Part shown: piece by piece, positions 1 through 5,433 of the stretch
How the letters are laid out: each line of letters opens with the position of its first letter
How positions within the stretch are numbered: the stretch's first letter is position 1
Assembly: GCA_934636065.1 (NCBI GenBank)
Contig: CAKTZW010000167.1
Coordinates: 1-5,433, forward strand
Direction of reading: 5' to 3'
From: an uncultured Labedella sp.
GTDB lineage: Bacteria > Actinomycetota > Actinomycetes > Actinomycetales > Microbacteriaceae
DNA length: 5,433 nucleotides
Notes under the pieces: model-generated
The model's input: only the letters and a program-made list of their open reading frames with translations
Databases searched by the model: none
Told to the model about the DNA's origin: nothing
Program-made: the position numbers and the translations under genes

Positions 1-141
1 CTCGCGGGAGATGTCGGTGGCGGTGATCTGCACCCGCGTGCCCTCGTTGGGCAGCGCGTCGGACAGCAGCATCGCGATCGTGTAGGCCTCCTGCCCGCTG
101 GAGGAGGCGGCGGACCAGACGCGCAGGGAGCGCTCGCGGCC
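1..141 (-). CDS. cheR: CheR-type chemotaxis methyltransferase, internal fragment
   Basis: Read on the minus strand, the first ~140 bases encode a peptide with the segments SLRVWSAASSSGQEAYTIAM, LLSDALPNEGTRVQ and ITATDISRE. This is the S-adenosylmethionine-binding core of CheR enzymes (VWSA.xSxGxEPYSIAM followed by an (A/T)(S/T)DI strand). Those enzymes methylate glutamates of chemoreceptors in the cytoplasm. The fragment leaves the window at base 1, so the C-terminal part may continue outside. The N-terminal helical domain, about 100 residues in CheR proteins, should lie at higher coordinates, but the sequence there codes for a MarR regulator on the opposite strand. The gene therefore lacks its 5' end, and the break lies somewhere in 125-150. 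The identification of the core motif is firm. Whether this is a real truncated gene or one half of an assembly join cannot be decided here. Confidence 0.72.
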
Positions 142-174
142 GCCCTCGACGTCAACGCGACCGACCTGTCGGCG

Positions 175-507
175 ATGGAGCATCTGATGGAGCGCGGCCC
201 GATGACGCCGAGCGAGCTCGCGACGCGGCTCGAGATGTCGACGGCCGCCACGACGCACGTCATCGATCGGCTCGTCGCCGTCGGCCACGTCGAACGGCGG
301 CCCCACCCCGTCGACCGCCGCAAGATCACCGTCACCCCGGCGCCGGCCTCCGTGCGTCGAGCCCTGAACGAGCTGTCGCCGATGATCGCGGGGGTGGGCG
401 ACGTCGCCGCCTCCTACAGTGCCGAGGAGCAGGAGCTGATCGCGGGGTTCCTCTCGCGGATCGCGTCGCTCTACGAGGGGCTCGTCGACGAGGGCTCCGT
501 GCCGTGA
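175..507 (+). CDS. MarR-family transcriptional regulator, 5'-truncated
   Basis: This encodes a cytoplasmic DNA-binding regulator of the MarR type, normally a ~140-160-residue dimer. The visible part holds the winged helix-turn-helix: helices around MTPSELATRLEMS and TAATTHVIDRLVAVGHV, then the wing ERRPHPVDRRKITVTP with its typical D-R-R. C-terminal dimerisation helices end at 507. The homology continues upstream of the first ATG (175): the in-frame stretch 136-174 reads as AAALDVNATDLSAMEHL-like sequence, as in complete family members. No ATG, GTG or TTG occurs in that frame back to base 1, and no Shine-Dalgarno sequence precedes 175, which lies inside the domain. The real N-terminal helix is thus missing, replaced by antisense cheR sequence. 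It is convergent with the nuclease gene, 24 bases from its stop. The regulated target is unknown. Confidence 0.7.
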   Translation: MEHLMERGPMTPSELATRLEMSTAATTHVIDRLVAVGHVERRPHPVDRRKITVTPAPASVRRALNELSPMIAGVGDVAASYSAEEQELIAGFLSRIASLYEGLVDEGSVP

Positions 508-531
508 GCGCGGGGGCGGTCCGACGGTCGG

Positions 532-1134
532 TCAGACGGCGCGCAGCTCCGGCGGCGTCGTCCGTCGGTGCAGCTCGTCGATGAGCGCCGATGCGAGGGA
601 GACGAGGGTGCGGATCTCCCGCTCGTCGCGGTCCACCCAGGCGCAGCGCGGCTCGTCGTCCACGGGCACGAAACCGTCGTGCTGCTCCCACACCACGAGG
701 GTCCGCTCGGCGCCGAGGACGTACTGCTGCCACCACACCTGCCGGAGGTAGTGCCGCGGGATCGACCGCCAGGCCTTCGCGGTCGTCTTGATCTCGCACA
801 GCAGGAGGCGACCGTCGCGCGATTCGGCGAGCCCGTCGGGCGTCGCGAGGTGACGGCGTTCCTGCTCGGCGTGGTACAGCGCCGTCGAGGGCCCGATGCC
901 GTGCGTTGCCGCCACCCAGCGGGCGATCTCGGGCTCGCGGACGCGACCGTGATCGGTGTAGACGTTGCCGCTGAAGTTCGAGCCGTAGAGCTTCGCCGTC
1001 GCGGCGACATCGATCGAGCGCGGCGTCGAGAGCTTCGCGACGTCCGTCGCCGTGATGCCGCGGGACCGCGCTCGCAGCCACGCGACGCGGTCCGTCGAGT
1101 CGGCGACGAGTCGTTCGCGGTAGGTCAGTGGCAC
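532..1134 (-). CDS. YqaJ-type PD-(D/E)XK nuclease
   Basis: A 200-residue protein of the YqaJ/lambda-exonuclease group of the PD-(D/E)XK nucleases, which act on DNA ends with metal ions. Signature parts in order are GITATDVAKL (residues 26-35, the N-terminal entry motif), a helix with REPEIARW (66-73, acidic residue E67 or E69), ATPDGLAE (97-104, D100), LCEIKTT (112-118, the E114-x-K116 core) and YLRQVWWQQYVLG (129-141, the family glutamine, probably Q132). All active-site positions look intact. The GTG at 1134 was chosen because similarity begins there and a -10-like hexamer CAGAAT ends exactly six bases upstream with no Shine-Dalgarno sequence, which fits a leaderless mRNA. No Beta/RecT annealing protein or other phage gene is visible nearby, so a phage recombination role is not shown. 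Stand-alone chromosomal copies exist in actinobacteria, with unknown role to my knowledge. Confidence 0.82.
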   Translation of the reverse strand: MPLTYRERLVADSTDRVAWLRARSRGITATDVAKLSTPRSIDVAATAKLYGSNFSGNVYTDHGRVREPEIARWVAATHGIGPSTALYHAEQERRHLATPDGLAESRDGRLLLCEIKTTAKAWRSIPRHYLRQVWWQQYVLGAERTLVVWEQHDGFVPVDDEPRCAWVDRDEREIRTLVSLASALIDELHRRTTPPELRAV

Positions 1135-1140
1135 CCGTCT

Positions 1141-1146
1141 ATTCTG
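1141..1146 (-). promoter_or_regulatory. Putative -10 of the nuclease gene (leaderless start)
   Basis: On the minus strand CAGAAT matches the actinobacterial -10 pattern at the key second A and last T. It is followed by six bases (AGACGG) and then the GTG start codon. The spacing puts the transcript start at the start codon. No convincing -35 is visible. Confidence 0.4.
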
Positions 1147-1189
1147 CCCTGGCTCCACCGACGCTCCGACCGACACGCCCGTCGCCCGT

Positions 1190-1229
1190 GCTCCCTCCCC
1201 GTCGCTCGGCGGGCGAGGGGGGAGGGAGC
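1190..1229. terminator. GC-rich hairpin between thuA and the nuclease gene
   Basis: GCTCCCTCCCC (1190-1200) pairs perfectly with GGGGAGGGAGC (1219-1229), an 11-bp stem. A further CTCG/CGAG pairing inside (1205-1208 with 1214-1217) could extend the structure. It lies 15 bases beyond the thuA stop codon in the direction of transcription, as a terminator would. For thuA transcripts a run of five T comes before the stem rather than after it, so this is not a classical intrinsic terminator. GC-rich stems lacking a U tract are, however, commonly proposed as terminators in actinobacteria. Confidence 0.5.
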
Positions 1230-1244
1230 GGGGAAAAAGGGCCG

Positions 1245-1988
1245 TCAGCTGGCGAACCACTCCCGGGCGGGGTTGTCGACCGCGGGGATCGAGCGCGCGC
1301 GTGCCGGTGCCGTCGCGGGCACAGCCCAGCGCACGCCGTTCGCGAGCACGCGCCGGATCTGCGGGTGGAAGTACACCGGGTAGTCCTGGTCGCCGGGGCT
1401 GAAGTAGAAGATGCGCCCGTGCCCCCGCGAGAACGTCACTCCCGACCGGAAGACCTCGCCGCCGGTGAAGGAGCTGATGAACACGAGATCGTCGGGAGCG
1501 GGGATGTCGAACAGCTCGCCGTACATCTCCTGGTGCTCGATGACGATCGGGTGCTCGACGCCCTCCGCGATCGGATGGGTCGGCGCGACGGTCCAGACGA
1601 GTTCGCGCTCGCCCTCGTTCCGCCACTTCAGCGAGCACGTCGTGCCCAGCAGCCGGGTGAAGATCTTCGAGAAGTGCCCGGAATGCAGCACCAGGAGCCC
1701 CATCCCGGAGAGGACGTGCCGCTGGACTCGTGCGACGATCTCGTCGTCCACCTGGTCGTGCGCGATGTGCCCCCACCACAGCAGGACATCGGTGTCGGCG
1801 AGGACCTCCTCGCTCAGGCCGTGCTCCGGTTCCTCGAGCGTCGCGGTGCGCACGCTCACCTCGTCGCCGAGCACCTCCGTGAGTCCCTCGGCGATGGCAC
1901 CGTGGATCCCCGCCGGGTAGATCGCTGCGATCTCCGGCTGCGTGCGTTCGTGGACTCCCTCGTTCCAGACCAGGACGCGGATGGTCAT
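1245..1988 (-). CDS. thuA: ThuA family (trehalose utilisation) protein
   Basis: A 247-residue cytoplasmic protein, full length for ThuA proper, with the class I glutamine amidotransferase-like fold. The family fingerprint runs along the whole chain: [14 protein letters not shown] at the start, [16 protein letters not shown] (21-36), [23 protein letters not shown] (52-74), [14 protein letters not shown] (97-110), [11 protein letters not shown] (118-128), [21 protein letters not shown] (152-172) and [16 protein letters not shown] (191-206). The amidotransferase nucleophile is not obvious; the elbow-like VLHSGH carries a serine. In rhizobia thuAB serves catabolism of trehalose and related disaccharides through a 3-keto intermediate made by the ThuB dehydrogenase; the exact ThuA chemistry is less settled. 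The ATG at 1988 has AGGAG five bases upstream and overlaps the stop of the preceding dehydrogenase (ATGA), so the two are probably translationally coupled. Here the substrate is only inferred. Confidence 0.88.
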   Translation of the reverse strand: MTIRVLVWNEGVHERTQPEIAAIYPAGIHGAIAEGLTEVLGDEVSVRTATLEEPEHGLSEEVLADTDVLLWWGHIAHDQVDDEIVARVQRHVLSGMGLLVLHSGHFSKIFTRLLGTTCSLKWRNEGERELVWTVAPTHPIAEGVEHPIVIEHQEMYGELFDIPAPDDLVFISSFTGGEVFRSGVTFSRGHGRIFYFSPGDQDYPVYFHPQIRRVLANGVRWAVPATAPARARSIPAVDNPAREWFAS

Positions 1989-3103
1989 CGTGTCTCCTCT
2001 TCGTCGGTGACTCTCAGATCGGAATCGAGCCGGACCTCGGCGCCCGTCGCCGCCGACTCGTAGCACGCGTCGATGATGCGCGCGCGGCCCAGGGCGAGCG
2101 AGCCGTCGTGACGTCCCCAGGACGACTCGTCGGCGACGTGCTCCAGGAACGTGTCGATGACGGCGGCGTGGCCGCGGCCGGGATCGGCCTCGACGCGGAC
2201 GTCGATCTCCTCCTCGGCGTTCCCGCGGAAGATGGTCAGCTCGCCGACCGGCGCGTAGTCGACGACGCGCAGGTCCGCCCCGCCGTCGGTCCCGTAGAGC
2301 GTGATGCCGAATTCGTCGCCCGACGACCTGTAGGCGGCCCAACTCGTCTCGAGCATGAGCGATCCGCCGCCCTCGAGGCGCAGGAGGACGCTCGCGAGGT
2401 CCTCGACCTCGTAGGCCGACCCCACCTGCTGCTTGTCCGAGGTGGCGCCCCCGAGGCCCCGCGGGCCGAGCTCCGAGTGCGTCACGGCCGAGACCGCGAG
2501 CACGCGCGGCTCCCCGAAGAGGTGCAGGGCGTAGTCGAGCACGTGGACGCCGAGGTCGATGAGCGGACCGCCGCCGGCCATCTCCCGGTTGGTGAACCAG
2601 CTGCCGAGGGCGGGGATGCCCGAGCGGCGCAGCCAGGTGGCGCGTGCATGGTACGGGCGGCCGATCGTGCCGTCGTCGATGGACGCCTTGAGCGCCTCGA
2701 CGTCGCCGCGGCGCCGGTGGTTGAACGCGATCTCGAGGACCCGCCCGGCGGACCGGGCTGCGGCGACCATCGCCTCGGCCTCCGTCGCTGTGCGGGCGAT
2801 CGGCTTCTCGCACAGCACGTGCAGCCCCGCCTCGAGCGCCCCGATCGAGATGGGGGCGTGCAGGAAGGTGGGCACGGCGACGCTCACGGCGTCGAGTCCA
2901 CCGGCCTCGACGAGGTCCTTCCAGTCGCTGTAGGCGTTCGGCACGCCGAACTTCTCCGCGAGTTCGGCGCGCGGTCCGTCCTCCATGCCCGCGATGGCGA
3001 CGAGTTCGACGTCCTCGAGGGCCTCGTACGCCTCCATGTGCTGCTGGCCGGCCCACCCGAGGCCCACGACGCCGACGCGAAGAGGGGGGGAGTTGGTGGT
3101 CAT
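1985..3103 (-). CDS. Gfo/Idh/MocA-family sugar dehydrogenase
   Basis: A 372-residue NAD(P)-dependent oxidoreductase. The N-terminal Rossmann domain opens with [13 protein letters not shown] (GxGxxG at 14-19) and contains CEKPIA (98-103), whose lysine K100 is a conserved catalytic-site residue. The C-terminal alpha/beta domain carries [21 protein letters not shown] (177-197) with the family D183-x-G-x-H187-x-x-D190 signature. The key motifs look intact. The ATG at 3103 follows a strong AGGAGG with four bases between. The stop overlaps the thuA start by ATGA, and the ROK regulator gene ends 80 bases upstream on the same strand. Pairing with thuA suggests a ThuB-like role, oxidising a disaccharide or glycoside, perhaps at C3. 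The family also includes inositol, glucose and anhydro-sugar enzymes, so substrate and direction are not fixed. A run of seven C sits in codons 6-8 and could slip. Confidence 0.85.
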   Translation of the reverse strand: MTTNSPPLRVGVVGLGWAGQQHMEAYEALEDVELVAIAGMEDGPRAELAEKFGVPNAYSDWKDLVEAGGLDAVSVAVPTFLHAPISIGALEAGLHVLCEKPIARTATEAEAMVAAARSAGRVLEIAFNHRRRGDVEALKASIDDGTIGRPYHARATWLRRSGIPALGSWFTNREMAGGGPLIDLGVHVLDYALHLFGEPRVLAVSAVTHSELGPRGLGGATSDKQQVGSAYEVEDLASVLLRLEGGGSLMLETSWAAYRSSGDEFGITLYGTDGGADLRVVDYAPVGELTIFRGNAEEEIDVRVEADPGRGHAAVIDTFLEHVADESSWGRHDGSLALGRARIIDACYESAATGAEVRLDSDLRVTDEEETR

Positions 3104-3119
3104 GGATCCTCCTGGGTTG

Positions 3120-3149
3120 GTGTGTCGATGGAACGTGTGTCGATGAAGC
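3120..3149. repeat. Short tandem repeat, 2 x 15 bp
   Basis: GTGTGTCGATG occurs at 3120-3130 and again at 3135-3145, exactly 15 bases apart; the last four bases of each unit (GAAC and AAGC) differ. The pair fills much of the 80-base gap between the ROK gene and the dehydrogenase, ending just upstream of its ribosome binding site. It could be a tandem protein-binding site or a chance duplication. Confidence 0.5.
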
Positions 3150-3183
3150 GGGAGAGTCGCGGCAACCGGCGGGTCGGCCGAGT

Positions 3184-4404
3184 TCACGACCGCAGGGCCC
3201 TGACGGGCGGGGGAGACGCGCGTACGGCGTCCCACGTCGGCGATCCGGGTGAGAGCACGTCCTGGATCACCATGATCGCGGCCCCCGTGACGCCCGCGGT
3301 CTCGTCGGAGCGCGACTGCACGATCGTCAGGTGCTGGGTCGCGAGGGGGATCGACCGGCGGTAGACGGTCTCGCGCACGCCCGCGATCAGCTGTTCTCCG
3401 GCTCGCGCGATGCTGCCGCCGATGACGATGACCGAGGGGTTGAGCAGGTTCACGAGCGAGGCCAGGACGGCCCCGATCTCGCGCCCGGCCTGACGGACGA
3501 GGTCCGCGGCCTCGCGATTCCCCTGCCGGACGAGCGTCACCACATCCGTGCTCGACAGGGCCGGCACGCCGCGCTCGCGCAGCAGCGTCGCGATCGCGGG
3601 GCCGCTCGCGATCTCCTCGAGATCGCGGTCGTCCTCGGGTGACCGTTCCGTCCCCGGATGCCACGGAACGTGGACGTGGCCGAGGTCGCCGGCCGAACCC
3701 TGGGCGCCGCGTTGCAGGACCCCGCTCGAGACGATGCCGGCGCCGATCCCGGTCGAGACCTTGACGAAGACGAGGTCGGCGGCGTCCGGCCAGGCGGTCG
3801 CGTGCTCGCCGAGGGCGAGGATGTTGACGTCGTTGTCCACGAGGACGGGCACGTCGAAGGTGCCGCGGATGCGCCCCGGGACGTCGAAGCGATCCCACCC
3901 GGGCATGATCGGCGGGTTGATGGGACGTCCCGTGGAGTGCTCGACCGGACCGGGGACGCCGACGCCCACCCCGATGAGGTCGGTCGCGGGTCGCCCGCTC
4001 GCCCGCAGCAGCTCCAGGCCGGTGCGCGTCGCCCAGTCCAGGACGGCATCGGGGCCGTCGGCGATGTCGAGCTCGGCGGTCCGGTGGTCGAGGAGGGTGC
4101 CCGCGAGGTCCGTCAGGGCGACCGTTCCGTGGGTGGCGCCCAGGTCGATCGCGAGGACGACGCGCGAGGAGGGGAGGAAGGCGATGCGAGCGGGCGGGCG
4201 ACCGCCCGACGACGCCGCCTCCCCCGCCGGGCCGACGAGGCCGAGCCCGACGAGGGTGTCGACGCGACTCGAGACCGTCGATCGCGACAGGCCGGTGAGC
4301 TCGACGATCTCCGCCTTCGTCCTCGGCACTCCGTCCCGCAGGAGCTGCAGGAGCTGACCGACGCCGGAGGCGCGCATCGATGCGAGGCGACTGAGCTCGA
4401 GCAT
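3184..4404 (-). CDS. ROK-family transcriptional repressor
   Basis: A 406-residue repressor of the NagC/XylR (ROK) type. An N-terminal winged helix-turn-helix (about 12-62) contains [20 protein letters not shown] and ends in the SSGGRPPA linker. The kinase-like sugar-binding part follows: [18 protein letters not shown] (85-102, phosphate-loop-like), [10 protein letters not shown] (145-154), [13 protein letters not shown] (189-201, with N191-D192 retained), [20 protein letters not shown] (214-233) and [11 protein letters not shown] (236-246). The usual cysteine-rich zinc motif after the GH is absent: residues 247-266 are hydrophilic and the whole protein has no cysteine. It probably binds the inverted repeats in the divergent gap and is released by a sugar inducer, thereby controlling itself, the dehydrogenase-thuA pair and the divergent operon. 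The ATG at 4404 has no Shine-Dalgarno sequence but a TTTAAT hexamer six bases upstream, suggesting leaderless translation. Confidence 0.88.
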   Translation of the reverse strand: MLELSRLASMRASGVGQLLQLLRDGVPRTKAEIVELTGLSRSTVSSRVDTLVGLGLVGPAGEAASSGGRPPARIAFLPSSRVVLAIDLGATHGTVALTDLAGTLLDHRTAELDIADGPDAVLDWATRTGLELLRASGRPATDLIGVGVGVPGPVEHSTGRPINPPIMPGWDRFDVPGRIRGTFDVPVLVDNDVNILALGEHATAWPDAADLVFVKVSTGIGAGIVSSGVLQRGAQGSAGDLGHVHVPWHPGTERSPEDDRDLEEIASGPAIATLLRERGVPALSSTDVVTLVRQGNREAADLVRQAGREIGAVLASLVNLLNPSVIVIGGSIARAGEQLIAGVRETVYRRSIPLATQHLTIVQSRSDETAGVTGAAIMVIQDVLSPGSPTWDAVRASPPPVRALRS

Positions 4405-4425
4405 GTTTTGATTAAACCACAGGCG
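4405..4425. promoter_or_regulatory. Second operator-like element at the ROK promoter
   Basis: TTTTGATT (4406-4413) and ACAGGCG (4419-4425) repeat the two words of the main operator, here five bases apart rather than one. GTTT and AAAC flank the centre as a small inverted repeat (4405-4408 and 4414-4417). The TTTTGATT word lies 43 bases, about four helical turns, from its other copy. The element overlaps the predicted -10 of the ROK gene, so a repressor bound here could block its own promoter. Confidence 0.45.
4411..4416 (-). promoter_or_regulatory. Putative -10 of the ROK gene (leaderless start)
   Basis: On the minus strand TTTAAT matches TATAAT at five of six positions and is followed by CAAAAC and the ATG at 4404. 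The six-base spacing puts the transcript start at the A of the ATG. A -35 is weak; TGGTCG 18 bases upstream is the best candidate. Confidence 0.5.
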
Positions 4426-4446
4426 ACTAACGCTCGACCAGGTTCG

Positions 4447-4472
4447 ACTTTTGATTGACAGGCGTCAAAAGT
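4447..4472. promoter_or_regulatory. Inverted-repeat operator, probable ROK binding site
   Basis: ACTTTTGA (4447-4454) and TCAAAAGT (4465-4472) are exact inverted 8-base arms around a 10-base centre. A second symmetric reading, TTGAC-AGGC-GTCAA (4455-4468), is nested inside it. AT-rich TTTTGA/TCAAAA arms resemble those reported for ROK repressors of the NagC and XylR kind. The element contains the -35 of the plus-strand operon, so occupancy would block RNA polymerase. Confidence 0.6.
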
Positions 4473-4484
4473 TCGTGGCAGGTT
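4455..4484 (+). promoter_or_regulatory. Promoter of the isomerase-dehydrogenase operon
   Basis: A perfect -35 TTGACA (4455-4460) is followed after 18 bases by CAGGTT (4479-4484), which keeps the second A and last T of the -10 consensus. The predicted transcript start is near 4491, giving a leader of about 50 bases. Confidence 0.55.
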
Positions 4485-4491
4485 GGGACTG

Positions 4492-4517
4492 CGCACCGGT
4501 GCGGCCGCATCGGTGCG
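4492..4517. repeat. 26-base palindrome at the start of the leader
   Basis: The two halves CGCACCGGTGCGG (4492-4504) and CCGCATCGGTGCG (4505-4517) are complementary apart from one pair, 4499 with 4510, which becomes a G-U pair in RNA. The transcript could form an 11-bp stem with a GGCC loop almost at its 5' end. Each side also contains or nearly contains a 12-base palindrome, CGCACCGGTGCG and CGCATCGGTGCG, two bases apart. It may be a second operator or an mRNA-stabilising hairpin. Confidence 0.6.
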
Positions 4518-4541
4518 AACACCCGATCACGAGGAGAACGA

Positions 4542-5303
4542 GTGACCTCCCCCAGCATCTCCGTCCAGCTCTACACGGTGCGAGAGCAGGCCGCCGACGA
4601 CCTCGGCGCCACGCTCCAGCGCATCGCCGATCTCGGCTACGAGCTCATCGAGCCGTACGGCTTCGTGGGATTCGGCCCGGCCCTCGGCGAGGCTCTGCGG
4701 GCATCGGGGCTGCGCGCACCGACGACCCACCAGGCGTTCATCGGGACCGACGAGGCCGAGCTCGACGAGGTCTTCTCGAAGGCCGCCGCGCTCGGGATCG
4801 AGACGGTCATCGACCCCCACGTCCCCGCCGAGCGGTGGCAGTCGGCCGACGACGTGCGCGCGACGGCCGAGGCGCTCAACGCCGCGGCCCTCGTCGCGGC
4901 CCGCCACGGCGTCCGCGTGGGCTACCACAACCACGCCCACGAGATCGAGTCGAGGATCGAGGGGGAGACGGCGATCGAGTACTTCGCCGGCCTGCTCGAC
5001 GACGGCGTCGTCCTCGAGATCGACACCTACTGGGTCGTCGTGGGCGGAGAGGACCCGGTCGCGCTCCTCGGGCGCCTCGGGGACCGCGTCGTCGCGATCC
5101 ACGTCAAGGACGGCTCCGGGGGAACGGACGTGAAGGAGCAGGTCGCGGTCGGTTCCGGCCGGCTCCCGATCGCGCAGATCCTCGCGACTGCTCCGGGCGC
5201 CCTGCACGTCGTCGAACTCGACGACTCGGAAGGGGATCGCTTCGAGGCGATCGCCGACAGCCTCGCGTTCCTCCGGTCGCTCTCCGCCGGAGACGCCGCG
5301 TGA
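4542..5303 (+). CDS. TIM-barrel sugar isomerase/epimerase-like protein
   Basis: A 253-residue single-domain protein of the xylose isomerase-like/AP-endonuclease-2 TIM-barrel family, a usual length for it. Visible strands and motifs are ISVQLYTVREQ (6-16, first strand), GYELIEPYG (32-40, E37), VRVGYHNHAHE (124-134), VLEIDTYWVVVGGEDP (157-172, D161), VVAIHVKDG (183-191, H187) and LHVVELDD (221-228, E225). D161, H187 and E225 are likely metal ligands by analogy with family enzymes. Members isomerise or epimerise sugars or inositol derivatives, and some eliminate aglycones from 3-keto-glycosides; which applies here is not visible. The GTG at 4542 was chosen because GAGGAG precedes it by five bases and the family's first strand begins directly after. 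In-frame TTG further upstream falls in the promoter. Its stop overlaps the next dehydrogenase by GTGA, so the two are probably coupled, under ROK control. Confidence 0.85.
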   Translation: MTSPSISVQLYTVREQAADDLGATLQRIADLGYELIEPYGFVGFGPALGEALRASGLRAPTTHQAFIGTDEAELDEVFSKAAALGIETVIDPHVPAERWQSADDVRATAEALNAAALVAARHGVRVGYHNHAHEIESRIEGETAIEYFAGLLDDGVVLEIDTYWVVVGGEDPVALLGRLGDRVVAIHVKDGSGGTDVKEQVAVGSGRLPIAQILATAPGALHVVELDDSEGDRFEAIADSLAFLRSLSAGDAA

Positions 5304-5433
5304 GCGCCGGACCCGTCGGCGTCGGCATCATCGGCGCCGGGGTGATCAGCACCCAGTACCTCGAGAACCTCACGGTCTTCCCCGACGTCGAGGTGCGCTT
5401 CATCGCGGACCTCGACCTGGAGCGCGCCGCCGC
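5300..5433 (+). CDS. Second Gfo/Idh/MocA-family dehydrogenase, 5' part
   Basis: The first 44 codons are present and the gene runs off the window. GTG at 5300 starts in a GTGA overlap with the isomerase-like gene. The peptide begins MSAGPVGVGIIGAGVISTQY and continues through VFPDVEVRFIADLDLERA: a Rossmann beta-alpha-beta unit with GAGVIS as the glycine-rich loop and an acidic end of the second strand (ADLD) that suggests NAD over NADP. This start is typical of Gfo/Idh/MocA sugar oxidoreductases. It differs clearly in sequence from the minus-strand dehydrogenase of the locus, so the two are not a recent duplication. No C-terminal domain can be seen, so substrate is open. Confidence 0.8.
   Translation, partial: MSAGPVGVGIIGAGVISTQYLENLTVFPDVEVRFIADLDLERAA

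Noticed and set aside
508..531. CCGAC/GTCGG inverted repeat between the MarR and nuclease stops as a terminator
   Set aside because: The arms leave a one-base loop, which is too tight for a hairpin, and there is no T run.
532..1779. Nuclease frame read from far upstream, inside thuA antiframe
   Set aside because: Residues before the GTG at 1134 are low-complexity shadow sequence crossing the hairpin and thuA; similarity starts at 1134.
1245..3056. Minus-strand frame extending thuA into the dehydrogenase gene
   Set aside because: The extra part is an arginine-rich shadow of the dehydrogenase; the ATG at 1988 has a ribosome binding site and the family N-terminus.
3084..3090. G7 homopolymer near the start of the dehydrogenase gene, possible phase variation
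   Set aside because: Seven bases within a Ser-Pro-Pro stretch is ordinary for this base composition; no frameshift is seen.
2108..3364. 418-codon plus-strand open frame opposite the dehydrogenase
   Set aside because: Antisense shadow in high-GC DNA with no recognisable domain, opposite a gene with full family motifs.
1985..3898. Long minus-strand open frame extending the dehydrogenase upstream through the ROK gene
   Set aside because: The frame stays open only because of high GC. The ROK protein uses another frame there, the upstream peptide is arginine/proline-rich without motifs, and AGGAGG marks the ATG at 3103.
4455..4541. TTG start for the isomerase-like gene 29 codons upstream
   Set aside because: That TTG is the -35 hexamer; the extra peptide has no family similarity, while GTG at 4542 has a GAGGAG site.
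1..5433. CRISPR arrays, tRNA or rRNA genes, insertion sequences
   Set aside because: No regularly spaced repeats, no tRNA- or rRNA-like segments, and no transposase or terminal inverted repeats were seen.

Overview
The window looks like chromosome from a high-GC, chemotactic actinobacterium. A Microbacteriaceae-like organism is the best guess, because of the very GC-rich third codon positions, the GTG starts, the candidate leaderless starts, and the mix of ROK, ThuA and Gfo/Idh/MocA genes. Lineage is inferred from style only; nothing in the window fixes it.

Left edge (1-507): a minus-strand fragment of a CheR-type chemotaxis methyltransferase meets a plus-strand MarR-family regulator. Both genes have lost their 5' ends at the same point, about 125-150. 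This is either a deletion or rearrangement breakpoint or an assembly chimera.

Middle-left (508-1244): a convergent minus-strand gene encodes a 200-residue YqaJ/lambda-exonuclease-type PD-(D/E)XK nuclease. It appears to start leaderlessly at a GTG. A strong GC-rich hairpin (1190-1229) separates it from the sugar genes.

Main region (1245-5433): this is a divergent sugar-catabolism locus. On the minus strand a ROK-family repressor is followed after 80 bases by a Gfo/Idh/MocA dehydrogenase, which overlaps a thuA gene by ATGA. On the plus strand a TIM-barrel sugar isomerase/epimerase-like protein overlaps, by GTGA, the start of a second Gfo/Idh/MocA dehydrogenase that runs off the window. The 137-base divergent gap holds two related TTTTGATT/ACAGGCG elements. 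One forms an inverted repeat around a consensus -35 TTGACA for the plus-strand operon, and the other overlaps the putative -10 of the repressor gene. A 26-base palindrome lies at or just after the predicted start of the plus-strand transcript.

Working model (inference): the ROK protein represses both arms until a sugar or a derivative binds. The dehydrogenases, ThuA and the isomerase-like protein then process a glycoside, probably through oxidised (keto-sugar) intermediates, as proposed for thuAB of rhizobia and for oxidoreductive glycoside-cleavage pathways. The substrate cannot be read from the sequence. Transport genes, if present, would lie beyond 5433.
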